Part shown: positions 26,201-33,935 of the stretch, piece after piece
Position numbering within the stretch: the first letter of the stretch is position 1
Layout of the letters: each line of letters begins with the position of its first letter
Source of the DNA: Saccharothrix violaceirubra
GTDB taxonomy: Bacteria > Actinomycetota > Actinomycetes > Mycobacteriales > Pseudonocardiaceae
Direction: 5' to 3'
Length of the DNA: 64,000 nucleotides
Assembly (NCBI RefSeq): GCF_014203755.1
Contig: NZ_JACHJS010000001.1
Location: forward strand, 3,410,001 to 3,474,000
The notes under the pieces: generated by a model
Database searches by the model: none
What the model saw: only the letters and a program-made list of their open reading frames with translations
What the model was told of the DNA's origin: nothing
Made by a program: the position numbers and the translations under genes

Positions 26201-27172
26201 GTAGAGCGGCACGATCTCGGTGTGGCGCAGGTCGAGGGCGCCCAGCGCGTCGGCGGTGTCGCGGATCTCGCGTTCGCCGGACAGGAACACGAGGATGTCG
26301 CCGGGGCCTTCGGCCTGGAGTTCGCGGACGGCGTCGCAGATGGCCTGGGTCTGGTCGCGGTCCGGGTCGGCCTCGGTGTCGTCGGGGTCGACGATCGGCC
26401 GGTAGCGGACCTCGACGGGGAAGGTGCGGCCGGAGACCTCGACGATCGGCGCGTCGGCGAAGTGCCGGGAGAACCGCTGGGGGTCGATCGTGGCGGAGGT
26501 GATGACGACCTTGAGGTCGGGTCGGCGGGGCAGCAGCTGCTTGAGGTAGCCGAGGAGGAAGTCGACGTTGAGGCTGCGTTCGTGCGCTTCGTCGATGATG
26601 ATCGTGTCGTAGCGCGACAGCGTCCGGTCGGTCTGGAGTTCGGCGAGCAGGATGCCGTCGGTCATGAGTTTGACGAGGGTGTCGTCGCCGGACTGGTCGG
26701 TGAACCGGACCTTGTAGCCGACGGCGGAGCCCAGCGGGGTGCCGAGTTCGTGGGCGACGCGTTCGGCGACGGTGCGGGCGGCGAGCCGGCGCGGTTGGGT
26801 GTGGCCGATCTGGCCCACCACTCCCCTGCCGAGTTCGAGGCAGATCTTGGGCAGCTGGGTGGTCTTGCCCGAGCCGGTCTCGCCGGCGACGATCACGACC
26901 TGGTGGTCGCGGATGGCCTGGGCGATGTCGTCGCGGCGGGCGCTGACCGGCAGCTCGGCCGGGTAGGTGATCTTGGGCACGGCCTCGCGGCGCAGGGCGA
27001 CGCGCAGTTCGGCGCGGTCGAGGTCCTGGGCGATCTCGGCGAGGACGGCGGCGCGTGCGGAGGTGTCGCGCACCCGGCGGGCGCCGTCGAGTCGGCGGCC
27101 GAGCCGACGCTGGTCCCGCGACATCAGTCCGGTCAGGCGTTCGCGCAGGTCAGCGTGCTGGGTGGTGTCCAT
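23273..27172 (-). CDS. hrpA: ATP-dependent RNA helicase HrpA
   Basis: The protein has 1299 residues from ATG 27172, the usual length for HrpA. DEAH-box motifs occur in order: I GETGSGKTTQ (about 95-104), Ia QPRRLAA, II DEAH (IIIDEAHERSLN), III SATID, IV FLSGEREI, V TNVAETSLTVPGIKYVVD and VI QRKGRCGRVSEG. The HA2, OB and DUF3418 domains fill the C-terminal half. HrpA unwinds RNA and rescues stalled ribosomes in E. coli. The gene stands alone; its top strand is extremely G-rich, so the gene itself is C-ending. Confidence 0.96.
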   Translation of the reverse strand: MDTTQHADLRERLTGLMSRDQRRLGRRLDGARRVRDTSARAAVLAEIAQDLDRAELRVALRREAVPKITYPAELPVSARRDDIAQAIRDHQVVIVAGETGSGKTTQLPKICLELGRGVVGQIGHTQPRRLAARTVAERVAHELGTPLGSAVGYKVRFTDQSGDDTLVKLMTDGILLAELQTDRTLSRYDTIIIDEAHERSLNVDFLLGYLKQLLPRRPDLKVVITSATIDPQRFSRHFADAPIVEVSGRTFPVEVRYRPIVDPDDTEADPDRDQTQAICDAVRELQAEGPGDILVFLSGEREIRDTADALGALDLRHTEIVPLYARLSSGEQHRVFQPHTGRRVVLATNVAETSLTVPGIKYVVDPGTARVSRYSHRLKVQRLPIEPVSQASANQRKGRCGRVSEGICVRLYTEDDFLARPEFTDPEILRTNLASVILQMTSIGLGDVAAFPFIDPPDARNVTDGVQLLQELGAIAADRELTPLGRKLAQLPVDPRLARMVVEADRNGCVREVMVIAAALSIQDPRERPSDKQQAADEKHARFTDPTSDFLALVNLWQYVREKQKELSSNQFRRLCRTDFLNYLRVREWQDVYTQLRQVAKTLGVHVNDDPADPRSVHVSLLSGLLSHIGLKDVPKRDAGKRQVTEYLGARNAKFAVFPGSALFKAPPQWVMAAELVETTRLWGRTVARIEPEWAERLGEHLVKRTYSEPHWDAKRGAVTALERVTLHGVPLVTSRKINYGRIDPVASRELFLRHALVQGEWTTHHKFFHHNRELLAEVAELENRARRRDIVVDDETLYDFYDHRVPADIVSTRHFDTWWKKTRHTTPDLLTFDRDMLVHDRVDITPDAYPDELRRGGLTLPLTYRFEPGERTDGVTVRLPLPALTTLPDDSLSWQIPGLRHDLVVALLRSLPKPVRRNFVPVPDVATAVLTRITEDEPLLPALERELRTATGITVDRADWHLDQVPDHLKLTFRVVDENDRELATGKDLGALKRTLQGRLRETLAAAASSLARTGLTAWTVGTLPKTVHEEQSGIVVTAYPALVDKGTTVAVEILDTPGRQQAAMWKGTRRLLLLTVPSPVKLLQRGLTNAEKLTLTRNPHGGVAPLLADCIAAAVDQLMRDVGAPVWTEKAFTALTDHVRTHLGDTVFDTVRAVRKILDAAHQVELALDTVTGPAYDESLADIRAQLTGLVHPGFVTATGTHRLADVHRYLQGISRRLEKLRENVRRDQDRMDDVHRVHAEYRELRATLPADEPQDALDDIRWMIEELRLSYFAQTIGTRYTVSDKRIFKALDAVPR

Positions 27173-27332
27173 ACTGCACTCAGGATATCGGGGTGCCCGG
27201 TGCCGGGCTCCCGAATATCCCCCCGGTCGCGGCGGTCGGTGCCCTGGACCGTCCGAGTGAGTCCGGTGCCGGTGCCGAAATGTCCGGCCGGTCCGACGCG
27301 ACGCCACGGGCGGGGGCGGGTCGGAGGGAGGC

Positions 27333-28265
27333 GTGGTGGACGTCAAGCTCATGACCGGCCTGGCCGCGATCGCCGCGTCGACGGTGTCCGGGGTGGTGCC
27401 AGGTGCCGCCGCGCAGTTCGTCGCGGTGATCGTCGCCCACCTGGACGGCGCCGGGTTCGAGCGGGACGTCCGGAAGGCGCCGGCCGGTCTCCGGCAGGAG
27501 GTGGGCCGGGTCGGCCCGGCAGACCTACCGGCACCACATGGGCGCGGGCGGCCGGATCCTGCGCGACGTCGGGTTGTACGCGCCCGCCTCGCGGTACGGG
27601 CAGGTCGAGAACGCGAAGTCGGGGTTCCGGCACGCCGCCGCCGTCGCCACGCAGCTGGGCAGCCCCGATCTGGTGATCACGGCGGAACTGGCCCCTCGCC
27701 GGCTGTTGGTGCCTGCAGGGCGATCAGCGGGGCGTGGCGGCCACGCTGGGCGACGTCCTCGAGGTCGCCGAGACCGACGTGCTGCTCGGCGACCGGGCGG
27801 TGGTCGACCGCTACCGGCACGTGCTGGGGCTGTGCCGGGCGTTCGGCGTGATTCCCGCGGCCTCGACGATCCCGATCGACCCGGCTGGGCGCGGCGCTCA
27901 CCGCGCACGCCCCGCTCGGCGCGTGGGCGGACCTGTGGGACCTGTACCTGCTGGTCACGGCGGTGGGTCACGGGGCGGCGACCGCGCGGTTCGTCAACCG
28001 GACCACGGCCACGACGACCGTGTGGCTCCGGCCGCTGACCGAGCGGGCCCTGCCGTCCGCCCGGCTGATCGACATCGTGGACGGCGCCCCGGTCACCGAC
28101 ATGTACGACGTCGGCCCGGGCGCGGACGTGCTGCTGGAGTTGCGGCTGATCCGCCCGGCGAAGGCCCGGCTCGCCGTGACCGTCCGCCTGCCGGTGTCGT
28201 GGGGCCGGCCGGGCGGTCAGGTCGGCCCGTCGGTCGCGTTCCTGTTGCCCGCACCGGTCCGGTAG
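27333..28265 (+). pseudogene. Hypothetical gene with three successive frameshifts
   Basis: A good start exists: GGAGGGAGG then GTG 27333, giving VVDVKLMTGLAAIAAS. Coding quality then passes from frame to frame: the next piece (MGAGGRILRDVGLYAPASRY, from about 27520), then VAATLGDVLEVAETDVLLGD (from about 27730), and finally LGAWADLWDLYLLVTAVGHG to the TAG at 28265. Each step shifts the frame by +1. The joined protein would have about 305 residues with a C-terminal beta-rich domain (VWLRPLTERALPSARLIDIV). I recognise no family. Decay is likelier than sequencing error because the flanking genes are clean. Confidence 0.65.
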
Positions 28266-28268
28266 TCG

Positions 28269-28991
28269 CTACAGTCCCCCGCCGCCGTGCACGCCCGCGA
28301 CCACGGCGGCCAGGTGTGCCATGACCTCGCGGTGCAGGAACGGTCCCAGGCTCACCCGGGCGACGCCCAGCGCGGCGAGTCCGGCGGGCGGGGTCGTGCC
28401 GGGCCGGTGCAGCACGTTGACGGGCGCGTCGACGGCGCGCACGAAGTCGGCGATCCGGTCGTGGTCGAGGAAGATCGGGTACACGCTGTCGGCGCCGGCC
28501 GCGAGGTAGGCGCGGGCCCGGTCGACGGCGGTGTCGTAGTCGCGGGCGTCGGTGCGCGCGTTGATCACCAGGTCGGGGTCGGCGGCGCGCACGGCGGCCA
28601 GGAATCCGGCCTGCCGGTCGACGTCGGCGAGCCCGCGGGTGGCGGGGTCGGTGTCCTCGAGGTTGCAGCCGACGGCGCCGGCTTCGGCGAGCAGGCCGAC
28701 GAGTTCGTCCGGGGAGAGCCGGTAGCCGCGTTCGACGTCGGCGGTGACGGGCACGTCGACCGCGCGGGCCACGCGGGCGACGGCGGCGAACGCCTCGCGG
28801 ACCGGCATGTCCTCGCCGTCGGCGTAGCCCAGGGAGGCGGACACGGCGGCGCTGGCGGTGGCGACGGCGGGGAAGCCGGCGCCGGCGACGGCACGGGCGG
28901 ACGCCGCGTCCCACACGTTCGGCAGCACCACCGGGTCGCCGGGGACGTGCAGGGCGCGCAGCAGCTTCGCCCGGTCGGTTCGACTGGTCAT
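28269..28991 (-). CDS. Isocitrate lyase/PEP mutase family protein
   Basis: The 240-residue protein is a TIM barrel of the ICL/PEPM superfamily: LPNVWDAASARAVAGAGFPA, VTADVERGY (metal-binding Asp), GCNLEDTD and INARTDA. The KKCGH active-site loop of true isocitrate lyases is not present, as in the short PEP-mutase-like branch, which includes oxaloacetate decarboxylase and methylisocitrate-type enzymes. The substrate cannot be assigned. The gene is convergent with the frameshifted gene at 27333. Confidence 0.88.
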   Translation of the reverse strand: MTSRTDRAKLLRALHVPGDPVVLPNVWDAASARAVAGAGFPAVATASAAVSASLGYADGEDMPVREAFAAVARVARAVDVPVTADVERGYRLSPDELVGLLAEAGAVGCNLEDTDPATRGLADVDRQAGFLAAVRAADPDLVINARTDARDYDTAVDRARAYLAAGADSVYPIFLDHDRIADFVRAVDAPVNVLHRPGTTPPAGLAALGVARVSLGPFLHREVMAHLAAVVAGVHGGGGL

Positions 28992-29061
28992 GGCACGGAC
29001 TCTAGGTCGCGGTCCGGGGTCGGGCGAAGGTCCATTTCGCGGTCGCCGTCCTGGTCCACCC

Positions 29062-29097
29062 GGATCAGGAGGCGCGGATCAGAGGGCGCGGATCACG
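29062..29097. repeat. 14-bp imperfect tandem repeat at a gene end
   Basis: GGATCAGGAGGCGC (29062-29075) is followed by GGATCAGAGGGCGC (29076-29089) and a partial third copy GGATCACG. Each copy encodes the end of the acetyltransferase (Ile-Arg-Ala then a stop) on the minus strand, so the last bases of the gene have been duplicated downstream. Confidence 0.7.
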
Positions 29098-29633
29098 CGG
29101 GCCGGGTTGCCGGCCGCGAACACCCGGTCGGGCAGGTCGCGGATCACGACGCTGCCCGCGCCGACCACGGTGTCGGCGCCGACGGTGACGCCGGGGCAGA
29201 CGATCACCCCGACGCCGAGCCACGCGTTGGCGCCGATGGTCACCGGCGCGGCGCGTTCCCAGCCGGCCTTGCGCCGGTCGTGGTCCTCGACCGGGTGCAG
29301 GGCGGTCACCAGCCGCACGTCGGGCCCGAGGCGGGCGTGGTCGCCGATGGTGATCGCGGCGTCGTCCATGAACAGCGCGTCGGTGTTGACGAAGCAGTGC
29401 GCGCCCAGCGTGATCTGCGTGCCGTAGCTGCACCGGAACCGGGGCAGTACGACCGCGCCGGGTCCGACGTGGGCGAACAGTCCGGCCATGAGCGGGCGGC
29501 GGGCGTCGTCGTCCGCGGTGGCGTTGAACCGGTCCAGCAGGCGCCGGCAGCGGTCGCGTGCCCCGACCAGGTCGGGTCCGTCCAGGTACCAGTCGCCGCG
29601 TGTCATGCGCTCCATGGGGTCCATGGGATCCAT
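29079..29633 (-). CDS. Maltose/galactoside O-acetyltransferase-like protein (LbH)
   Basis: The 184-residue sugar acetyltransferase has an N-terminal helical Mac domain (MTRGDWYLDGPDLVGARDRC) and then a left-handed beta helix built of hexapeptides (ITLGAHCFVNTDALFMDDAA, VTIGANAWLGVGVIVCPGVT). The active-site His lies in RLVTALHPVEDHDRR. It transfers acetyl from acetyl-CoA to a sugar hydroxyl. Four in-frame ATGs (29633, 29624, 29615, 29606) make the start uncertain. It follows the phosphotransferase gene by 8 bp on the same strand. Confidence 0.88.
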   Translation of the reverse strand: MDPMDPMERMTRGDWYLDGPDLVGARDRCRRLLDRFNATADDDARRPLMAGLFAHVGPGAVVLPRFRCSYGTQITLGAHCFVNTDALFMDDAAITIGDHARLGPDVRLVTALHPVEDHDRRKAGWERAAPVTIGANAWLGVGVIVCPGVTVGADTVVGAGSVVIRDLPDRVFAAGNPARVIRAL

Positions 29634-29641
29634 GATCCGGA

Positions 29642-30565
29642 TCAGGGCAGCAGCGCGAGCGCGGCCTCCAGGTTGCGCTCGGCGATGAACAGCATCGCGG
29701 CGCGGTCCGGGAAGTCGCCGTCGAGCAGGCGCAACGGCCCGGCCACCAGGTTCAGGTGCAGGGACAGCGAGTAGAGGGCGAGCCGGTCGGGGTCGAGGCC
29801 GGGGCGTGCCAGTGGCGGGTAGTGGTCGCGGAAGCGCAGCCGCAGGAAGACGTGCTCCCACTCGACGTCGAAGTGCATCAACCCCTCGATGTCGATGAGC
29901 ACGGGCCGGTCGTCGGCGTCGAGCAGCACGTGGTCGGGGCCGAGTTCGCCGTGGATCAACCCGACCTGGGAGCGGGGTGCGACGCGGTCGCGCAGTTCCG
30001 CGAGGCGGTGGGCGAACCGGTCGCGCGCGGCGGCGATCCGGTCGTCCCGGCGGGCCGCCTCGGCGAGGTCGTCCAGCGCCCGGTCGTACACGCGTTGTTC
30101 GCAGGCGATGTCCGGGGTGCGGTCGAGCCGGTCGACCCGGCCGCAGCGGGGCGCGTGGTCGGCGTGCATCGCGTCCAACGCCCGGCCCAGTTCGGCGACC
30201 GCCGCCGCGCCGCGCCCGGGGTCGCGGGCGAGCAGGGCCTCCAGCGTGCCGCCGGTGACGTCCTCGACGACGGCCCACTCGGCGCCGTCGGTGTCGAGCA
30301 CGCGCGGCACGCGCACCCCGAGGCGGTCGAGGCGGCGCCACGCGGCCAGGAAGAGTTCCGGTCCGCTCGCCGGTCCCAACGGGTCGGTGTCGTCGACGTC
30401 GCCCGCGTCGGGCCAGTAGTTCTCCTCGGCGGTCCACCGGTAGACGATCACGCTCGACGGGCCCGGCCCGTCGAGCGCCACCCGGTACACGCCCTTCTTC
30501 GAGCCGCCGCGCAGACGTTCGACACCGGTGGTCCGACGATCTTGGAAGACGGTTCCCGACAGCAT
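29642..30565 (-). CDS. Phosphotransferase family protein (APH-like fold)
   Basis: The protein has 307 residues from ATG 30565. The kinase-like fold is clear: nucleotide loop GGSKKGVYRVALD, a hinge, and the catalytic region GLIHGELGPDHVLLD followed by VLIDIEGLMHFDVEWEHVFL. The usual APH catalytic Asp (HGDxxxxN) is replaced by Glu and the Asn by His, which appears to be a feature of this subfamily. It may phosphorylate a small metabolite or antibiotic. It is in an operon with the acetyltransferase 8 bp downstream, a pairing that would suit small-molecule modification. Confidence 0.8.
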   Translation of the reverse strand: MLSGTVFQDRRTTGVERLRGGSKKGVYRVALDGPGPSSVIVYRWTAEENYWPDAGDVDDTDPLGPASGPELFLAAWRRLDRLGVRVPRVLDTDGAEWAVVEDVTGGTLEALLARDPGRGAAAVAELGRALDAMHADHAPRCGRVDRLDRTPDIACEQRVYDRALDDLAEAARRDDRIAAARDRFAHRLAELRDRVAPRSQVGLIHGELGPDHVLLDADDRPVLIDIEGLMHFDVEWEHVFLRLRFRDHYPPLARPGLDPDRLALYSLSLHLNLVAGPLRLLDGDFPDRAAMLFIAERNLEAALALLP

Positions 30566-31036
30566 CCGCGCGACGATACCGTGATCATGGTCCACGCCCG
30601 CGCACCAGGAACAAGGAGCGCACCAGGGTCGACGGCAGGGCGCCCGTCGCGAACACCCCCGGGCGGGGGGGCGCGGGGGGACCGGCCGTCCGGGGGTGCG
30701 TCGGCCGCGAGCGCGACGACCGACGCGCGGGAATCGGCGCGGTGCCGACCGGGGAACGCACAGCGGGCGCGGCCGACTCCCCGCCGGGTCGACGCCACCG
30801 CCGCCGTTCCGCTCCCCCGCCGAGGACGACGCCGACCTCGTGCACCGGTCGCCCGACGACGCCCTGCCCCCGACGGACACCGAAGCTGCAGTAGCACCGC
30901 GGCGCCCGGTCGGCCAAGGTGGGACACCGCACCCCGAAAACGCCCCGGAGCGAACCGACCGATGCGCCGACCCCGACCACCCGCCGGCACCGGACCGCCC
31001 TGATGTGTCGGGGGACCCGTCGAGGGAGAAGATCCG
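30566..31036. other. 471-bp stretch with no supported gene
   Basis: The frames here are proline/arginine-rich on both strands. A fragment on the minus strand at about 30600-30660 (FATGALPSTLVRSLFLV) has normal composition and may be a gene scrap. A G-run region (30656-30690) is strongly purine biased. The last 15 bases carry the ribosome site of the next gene. Confidence 0.5.
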
Positions 31037-32011
31037 TTGTTCCGACCCGTGCCGGTACCCGCGCTGCCACCGAGCACCGCGCTGGCCGACCTCACCGCCA
31101 CCGGCGACGACCACGCCTGGCTCGCCGGCACCACCGGCGTGTTCACCAGCCGCCCGTCCGCGCCGTTGATCCTGCGCTGGACCGGCACCGCCTGGCGGGT
31201 CGAGGACCTGCCCGGCATCGCCGCCGCCGCCAGCCTCGCCGGCATCAGCGCCACCGGACCCGACGACGTGTGGGCCGTCGGCAACAGCGCCGGTCGGCCC
31301 CTCGTGCTGCACTGGGACGGCACCCGCTGGCACCTGCGCACCCCGCCCGCCATCCCCTGGGCCAAGGCCGTGCTCGCCCTGGCCCCCGACGACGTCCACG
31401 TCGTCGGCGCCGGACCCGACGTCCTGCACTGGGACGGCACCGACTGGCACCGGACCGCCGTGCTGTCGTCGGACCGCGAAGGACTCCAGACCGTCACCGC
31501 CACCGGACCCGACGACATCTGGGCCGGCGGCGCGGGACTGGCGGGTGTCGGACCCGCGACCTACGAGTACCCGGTGCTCGTCCGCCGCACGGCCACCGGC
31601 TGGCACGAGGTCCGCGGCCCCCACGTCGACCACGGCCACGTCACCCGGCTCGCCGTCGCCACCCCCGAGGACGTGTGGCTCGCCCACGTCCACGGCTCCG
31701 ACGGCCTGGCCGTGCACCGGTGGGACGGCGAACGCTGGCGGCCCGCGCCGCTGCCGGCCGAGAGCGGACGGCTGAGCCTGCACGGCGTCGCCGCCGGGTG
31801 GACGTGGGGCGTGCGCACCACCCGGCACAGCTTCGAGACCCACCCCGCCTTCCACCGCTGGACCGGCACCGCGTGGCAGGACGTGCCGCTGCCCGACAGC
31901 CTCGCCCGCACCCCCGCCTCCCACGTCGGCCTGGCCACCGCCGGGGACACCACGTGGGCCTACCTCAAGACCGCGGCCGGCGTGCACGTGCTGCGTCATA
32001 CTGGACCGTGA
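31037..32011 (+). CDS. Beta-propeller repeat protein
   Basis: The product has 324 residues from TTG 31037, with GGGAGAAG 7-14 bases upstream. It consists of repeated units of 40-50 residues, each with a 'W.GT.W' turn and a following VWAVG-type strand: LRWTGTAWRVEDLPGI, ATGPDDVWAVG, LHWDGTRWHL, LHWDGTDWHR, ATGPDDIWAGG, HRWDGERWRPAPLP and HRWTGTAWQDVPLP. This predicts a six- or seven-bladed propeller. There is no signal peptide, so it is cytoplasmic. The stop overlaps the start of the MBL-fold gene, suggesting a joint function. Confidence 0.8.
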   Translation: MFRPVPVPALPPSTALADLTATGDDHAWLAGTTGVFTSRPSAPLILRWTGTAWRVEDLPGIAAAASLAGISATGPDDVWAVGNSAGRPLVLHWDGTRWHLRTPPAIPWAKAVLALAPDDVHVVGAGPDVLHWDGTDWHRTAVLSSDREGLQTVTATGPDDIWAGGAGLAGVGPATYEYPVLVRRTATGWHEVRGPHVDHGHVTRLAVATPEDVWLAHVHGSDGLAVHRWDGERWRPAPLPAESGRLSLHGVAAGWTWGVRTTRHSFETHPAFHRWTGTAWQDVPLPDSLARTPASHVGLATAGDTTWAYLKTAAGVHVLRHTGP

Positions 32012-32727
32012 CCTTCGGCGTGACCGTGCTCGGCACCGCGACTCCCCACCCGCGCCCCGACCGGCCGTGTTCCGGATACCTGCTGCACACCGCCGCCACG
32101 CGGATCTGGGTCGACGCCGGCACCGGCACCCTCGCCGAACTCCAACGGCACACCGCGCTCGCCGACGTCGACGCGATCTGGATCTCCCACACCCACGCAG
32201 ACCACGCCGCCGACCTGCTTCCCGCCTACTACGCGCTGCTCTTCGCCGGACTGCCCCCGCACCGGCCGACCCTGCTCGGCCCACCCGGACTCGCCCACCG
32301 GCTGGAGACCTTCCTCGCCTCCACCGGCCCCAACCCCGCCGACGCGGCGTTCGACGTGCGCGAACTCCACGACGGCGCCCGGTTCGACGTCGGCGACCTC
32401 AGCCTGCGCACCGCGGCCGTCGACCACGGCGTGCCCGCGTTCGGGCTGCGCGCCGCGCACGACGGCCGGGTGTTCGCGTACTCCGGCGACACCGCGCCCT
32501 GCCCCGCCCTCGACGCGCTCGCCGACGGCGCGGACCTGTTCCTGTGCGAGGCCGACGGCGGCGGACCCGACCACTGCGCGCCCGAGGACGCCGCCCGTGC
32601 CGGGCGCGGCGCGGGCGGACTGCTGATCACCCACGTCGGACCGGGCCTGACCGAGGCGGAAGCGGCCGAACGCGCCGCCGCTCCGGTGGCCCGTACCGGC
32701 GTCACCTACCCGATCGGGTCGTCGTGA
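32008..32727 (+). CDS. MBL-fold metallohydrolase (RNase Z-like)
   Basis: The 239-residue protein starts with GTG 32008 inside the previous stop (GTGA). Metal motifs are present: SHTHADHAAD (HxHxDH), the YSGDTAPC region with its Asp, ITHVGPG with the third His, and FLCEADGG. The N-terminus VTVLGTATPHPRPDRPCSGY matches the RNase Z/AtsA branch. Members cleave phosphodiesters or esters; the substrate is unknown. It forms an operon with the propeller protein. Confidence 0.88.
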   Translation: MTFGVTVLGTATPHPRPDRPCSGYLLHTAATRIWVDAGTGTLAELQRHTALADVDAIWISHTHADHAADLLPAYYALLFAGLPPHRPTLLGPPGLAHRLETFLASTGPNPADAAFDVRELHDGARFDVGDLSLRTAAVDHGVPAFGLRAAHDGRVFAYSGDTAPCPALDALADGADLFLCEADGGGPDHCAPEDAARAGRGAGGLLITHVGPGLTEAEAAERAAAPVARTGVTYPIGSS

Positions 32728-32907
32728 TCACGCTCGGCGCGACCGTCCTGGACCGCGCCCGCGCCACGCCCACCGGGCGGCCTGTCGTCGTCGACACCCC
32801 GGCCGCACCACCGACCCGTCCTTCCGGGCCGACCCCGACCACCGGCGACGAGCCGCGCATGACCGCGCACCCGGACGTCGGCCACGACGCGGCGGGCGGC
32901 CACGACC

Positions 32908-33208
32908 GTTGCCTCCGCGGCACCCTCGCCGACCACCACTGCCGCGCCGGCTCCCCGGACGATCCCGTTCACGCTGTACACCCACTGCGGCATCGCGGAA
33001 ACGCGCGTGGAGGACCGCTACTACGAGGCCGACCCGCCCCTGGTCGTCTCCCCCGCCGGACCGCCGGCGGACTGGGGCGACCCCGGACCAGCCCGGCACG
33101 ATGACCTTCGAGTCCGACACCGCGATGGTCTTCCGGGACGATCTGGGCCACGAGATCCGCTTCCGGCCGCGGCCCGGCGCCACGGGGTTCCTCCGGATCC
33201 GCCAGTGA
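32908..33208 (+). pseudogene. Frameshifted secreted small-protein gene
   Basis: One frame reads a low-complexity linker (VASAAPSPTTTAAPAP), then FTLYTHCGIAETRVEDRYYE and PAGPPADWGD. The following part, GTMTFESDTAMVFRD and GHEIRFRPRPGATGF, is in the next frame. In related actinobacterial proteins these are one domain (YTHCG, then PAGWGNPYQ and GTMTL). The frame changes by +1 near 33088. No start or signal peptide is visible upstream, where a TGA closes the frame. The decayed gene ends exactly against the ArsR gene. Confidence 0.65.
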
Positions 33209-33511
33209 CTACCCCAACGCGCTGGTGACCGAGTCCAGCAACCCGGGGAACCGGCGTTGCATCTCGTCGCGGCGCAGTTCGTGACGGCGGAAGCTGCCGT
33301 GCGGCGTCACCCGCAGCACGCCGGCCTCGCGCAGGACCTTCAGGTGGTGCGACAGCGTCGACATGCTCACCGGCACGTCGAACTGTCCGCACACGATCCC
33401 GCCCGACCGGGTCAACTCGGCCACGATCCGCAACCTCACGGGATCGGCGAGCGCGTTCAGCACCGCGGCGAGCTGGATCTCTCCCACGTCCGGGTGTTGT
33501 AGAGCGCGCAT
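33209..33511 (-). CDS. ArsR/SmtB family regulator
   Basis: The 100-residue winged helix reads LAAVLNALADPVRLRIVAEL (helices 1-2), then SMSTLSHHLKVLREAGVLRV (recognition helix) and the wing TPHGSFRRHELRRDEM. The metal-binding ELCVCDL motif is not present (GGIVCGQFDV instead), so it is probably a non-metal ArsR of the HTH_20 type. A TATTCG/CGAATA inverted repeat lies 54 bp upstream, the likely autoregulatory site. Confidence 0.9.
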   Translation of the reverse strand: MRALQHPDVGEIQLAAVLNALADPVRLRIVAELTRSGGIVCGQFDVPVSMSTLSHHLKVLREAGVLRVTPHGSFRRHELRRDEMQRRFPGLLDSVTSALG

Positions 33512-33564
33512 GACTCCGGATCGTAGCGGCCATCGTCAAGCACGGAATTCTGTCGACACTGAAA

Positions 33565-33578
33565 TATTCGAACGAATA
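33565..33578. promoter_or_regulatory. Inverted repeat upstream of arsR-type gene
   Basis: TATTCG and CGAATA are perfect arms around AA in an AT-rich patch. The position, 54-67 bp upstream of the ArsR start, fits an operator over its promoter. From here to 33935 I see no gene: 357 bases that contain the promoter of the protease, but no clear repeat. Confidence 0.55.
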
Positions 33579-33935
33579 AACAGGTCCGACGAAATGGGAC
33601 AACGCTGTCACGACGTATCGGAGCGTGACGCCGTCCGCACTCAGCGTCGTTAACTGTAAACACAGCACCCACCGTCGACGTGGGCCGGACGGCGCAGCGC
33701 ATTACCCCCGGAGTATATCGCCCGCGAAAGTTCCCCCGCCGTTCCCCTGTCCGTTGAGCTGCGGATATGTCGTCGGATCCGACGAACGCTCACCCCCCTG
33801 ACCTGCGACGGCCACGATCGGCGGCACCGCAGTTCCCACCCGCTCGGGGTTGTTTACGCGGTGATCCACGCCCATACGATCGAGCCCACTTGGTCGCCCG
33901 CCCCGGCCACCTGCACCGGACACACAGGAGCGCCC

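Noticed and set aside
30696..31169. A 157-codon plus-strand frame in the 30.6-31.0 kb gap
   Set aside because: It overlaps the well-supported propeller gene in another frame and has low-complexity composition.
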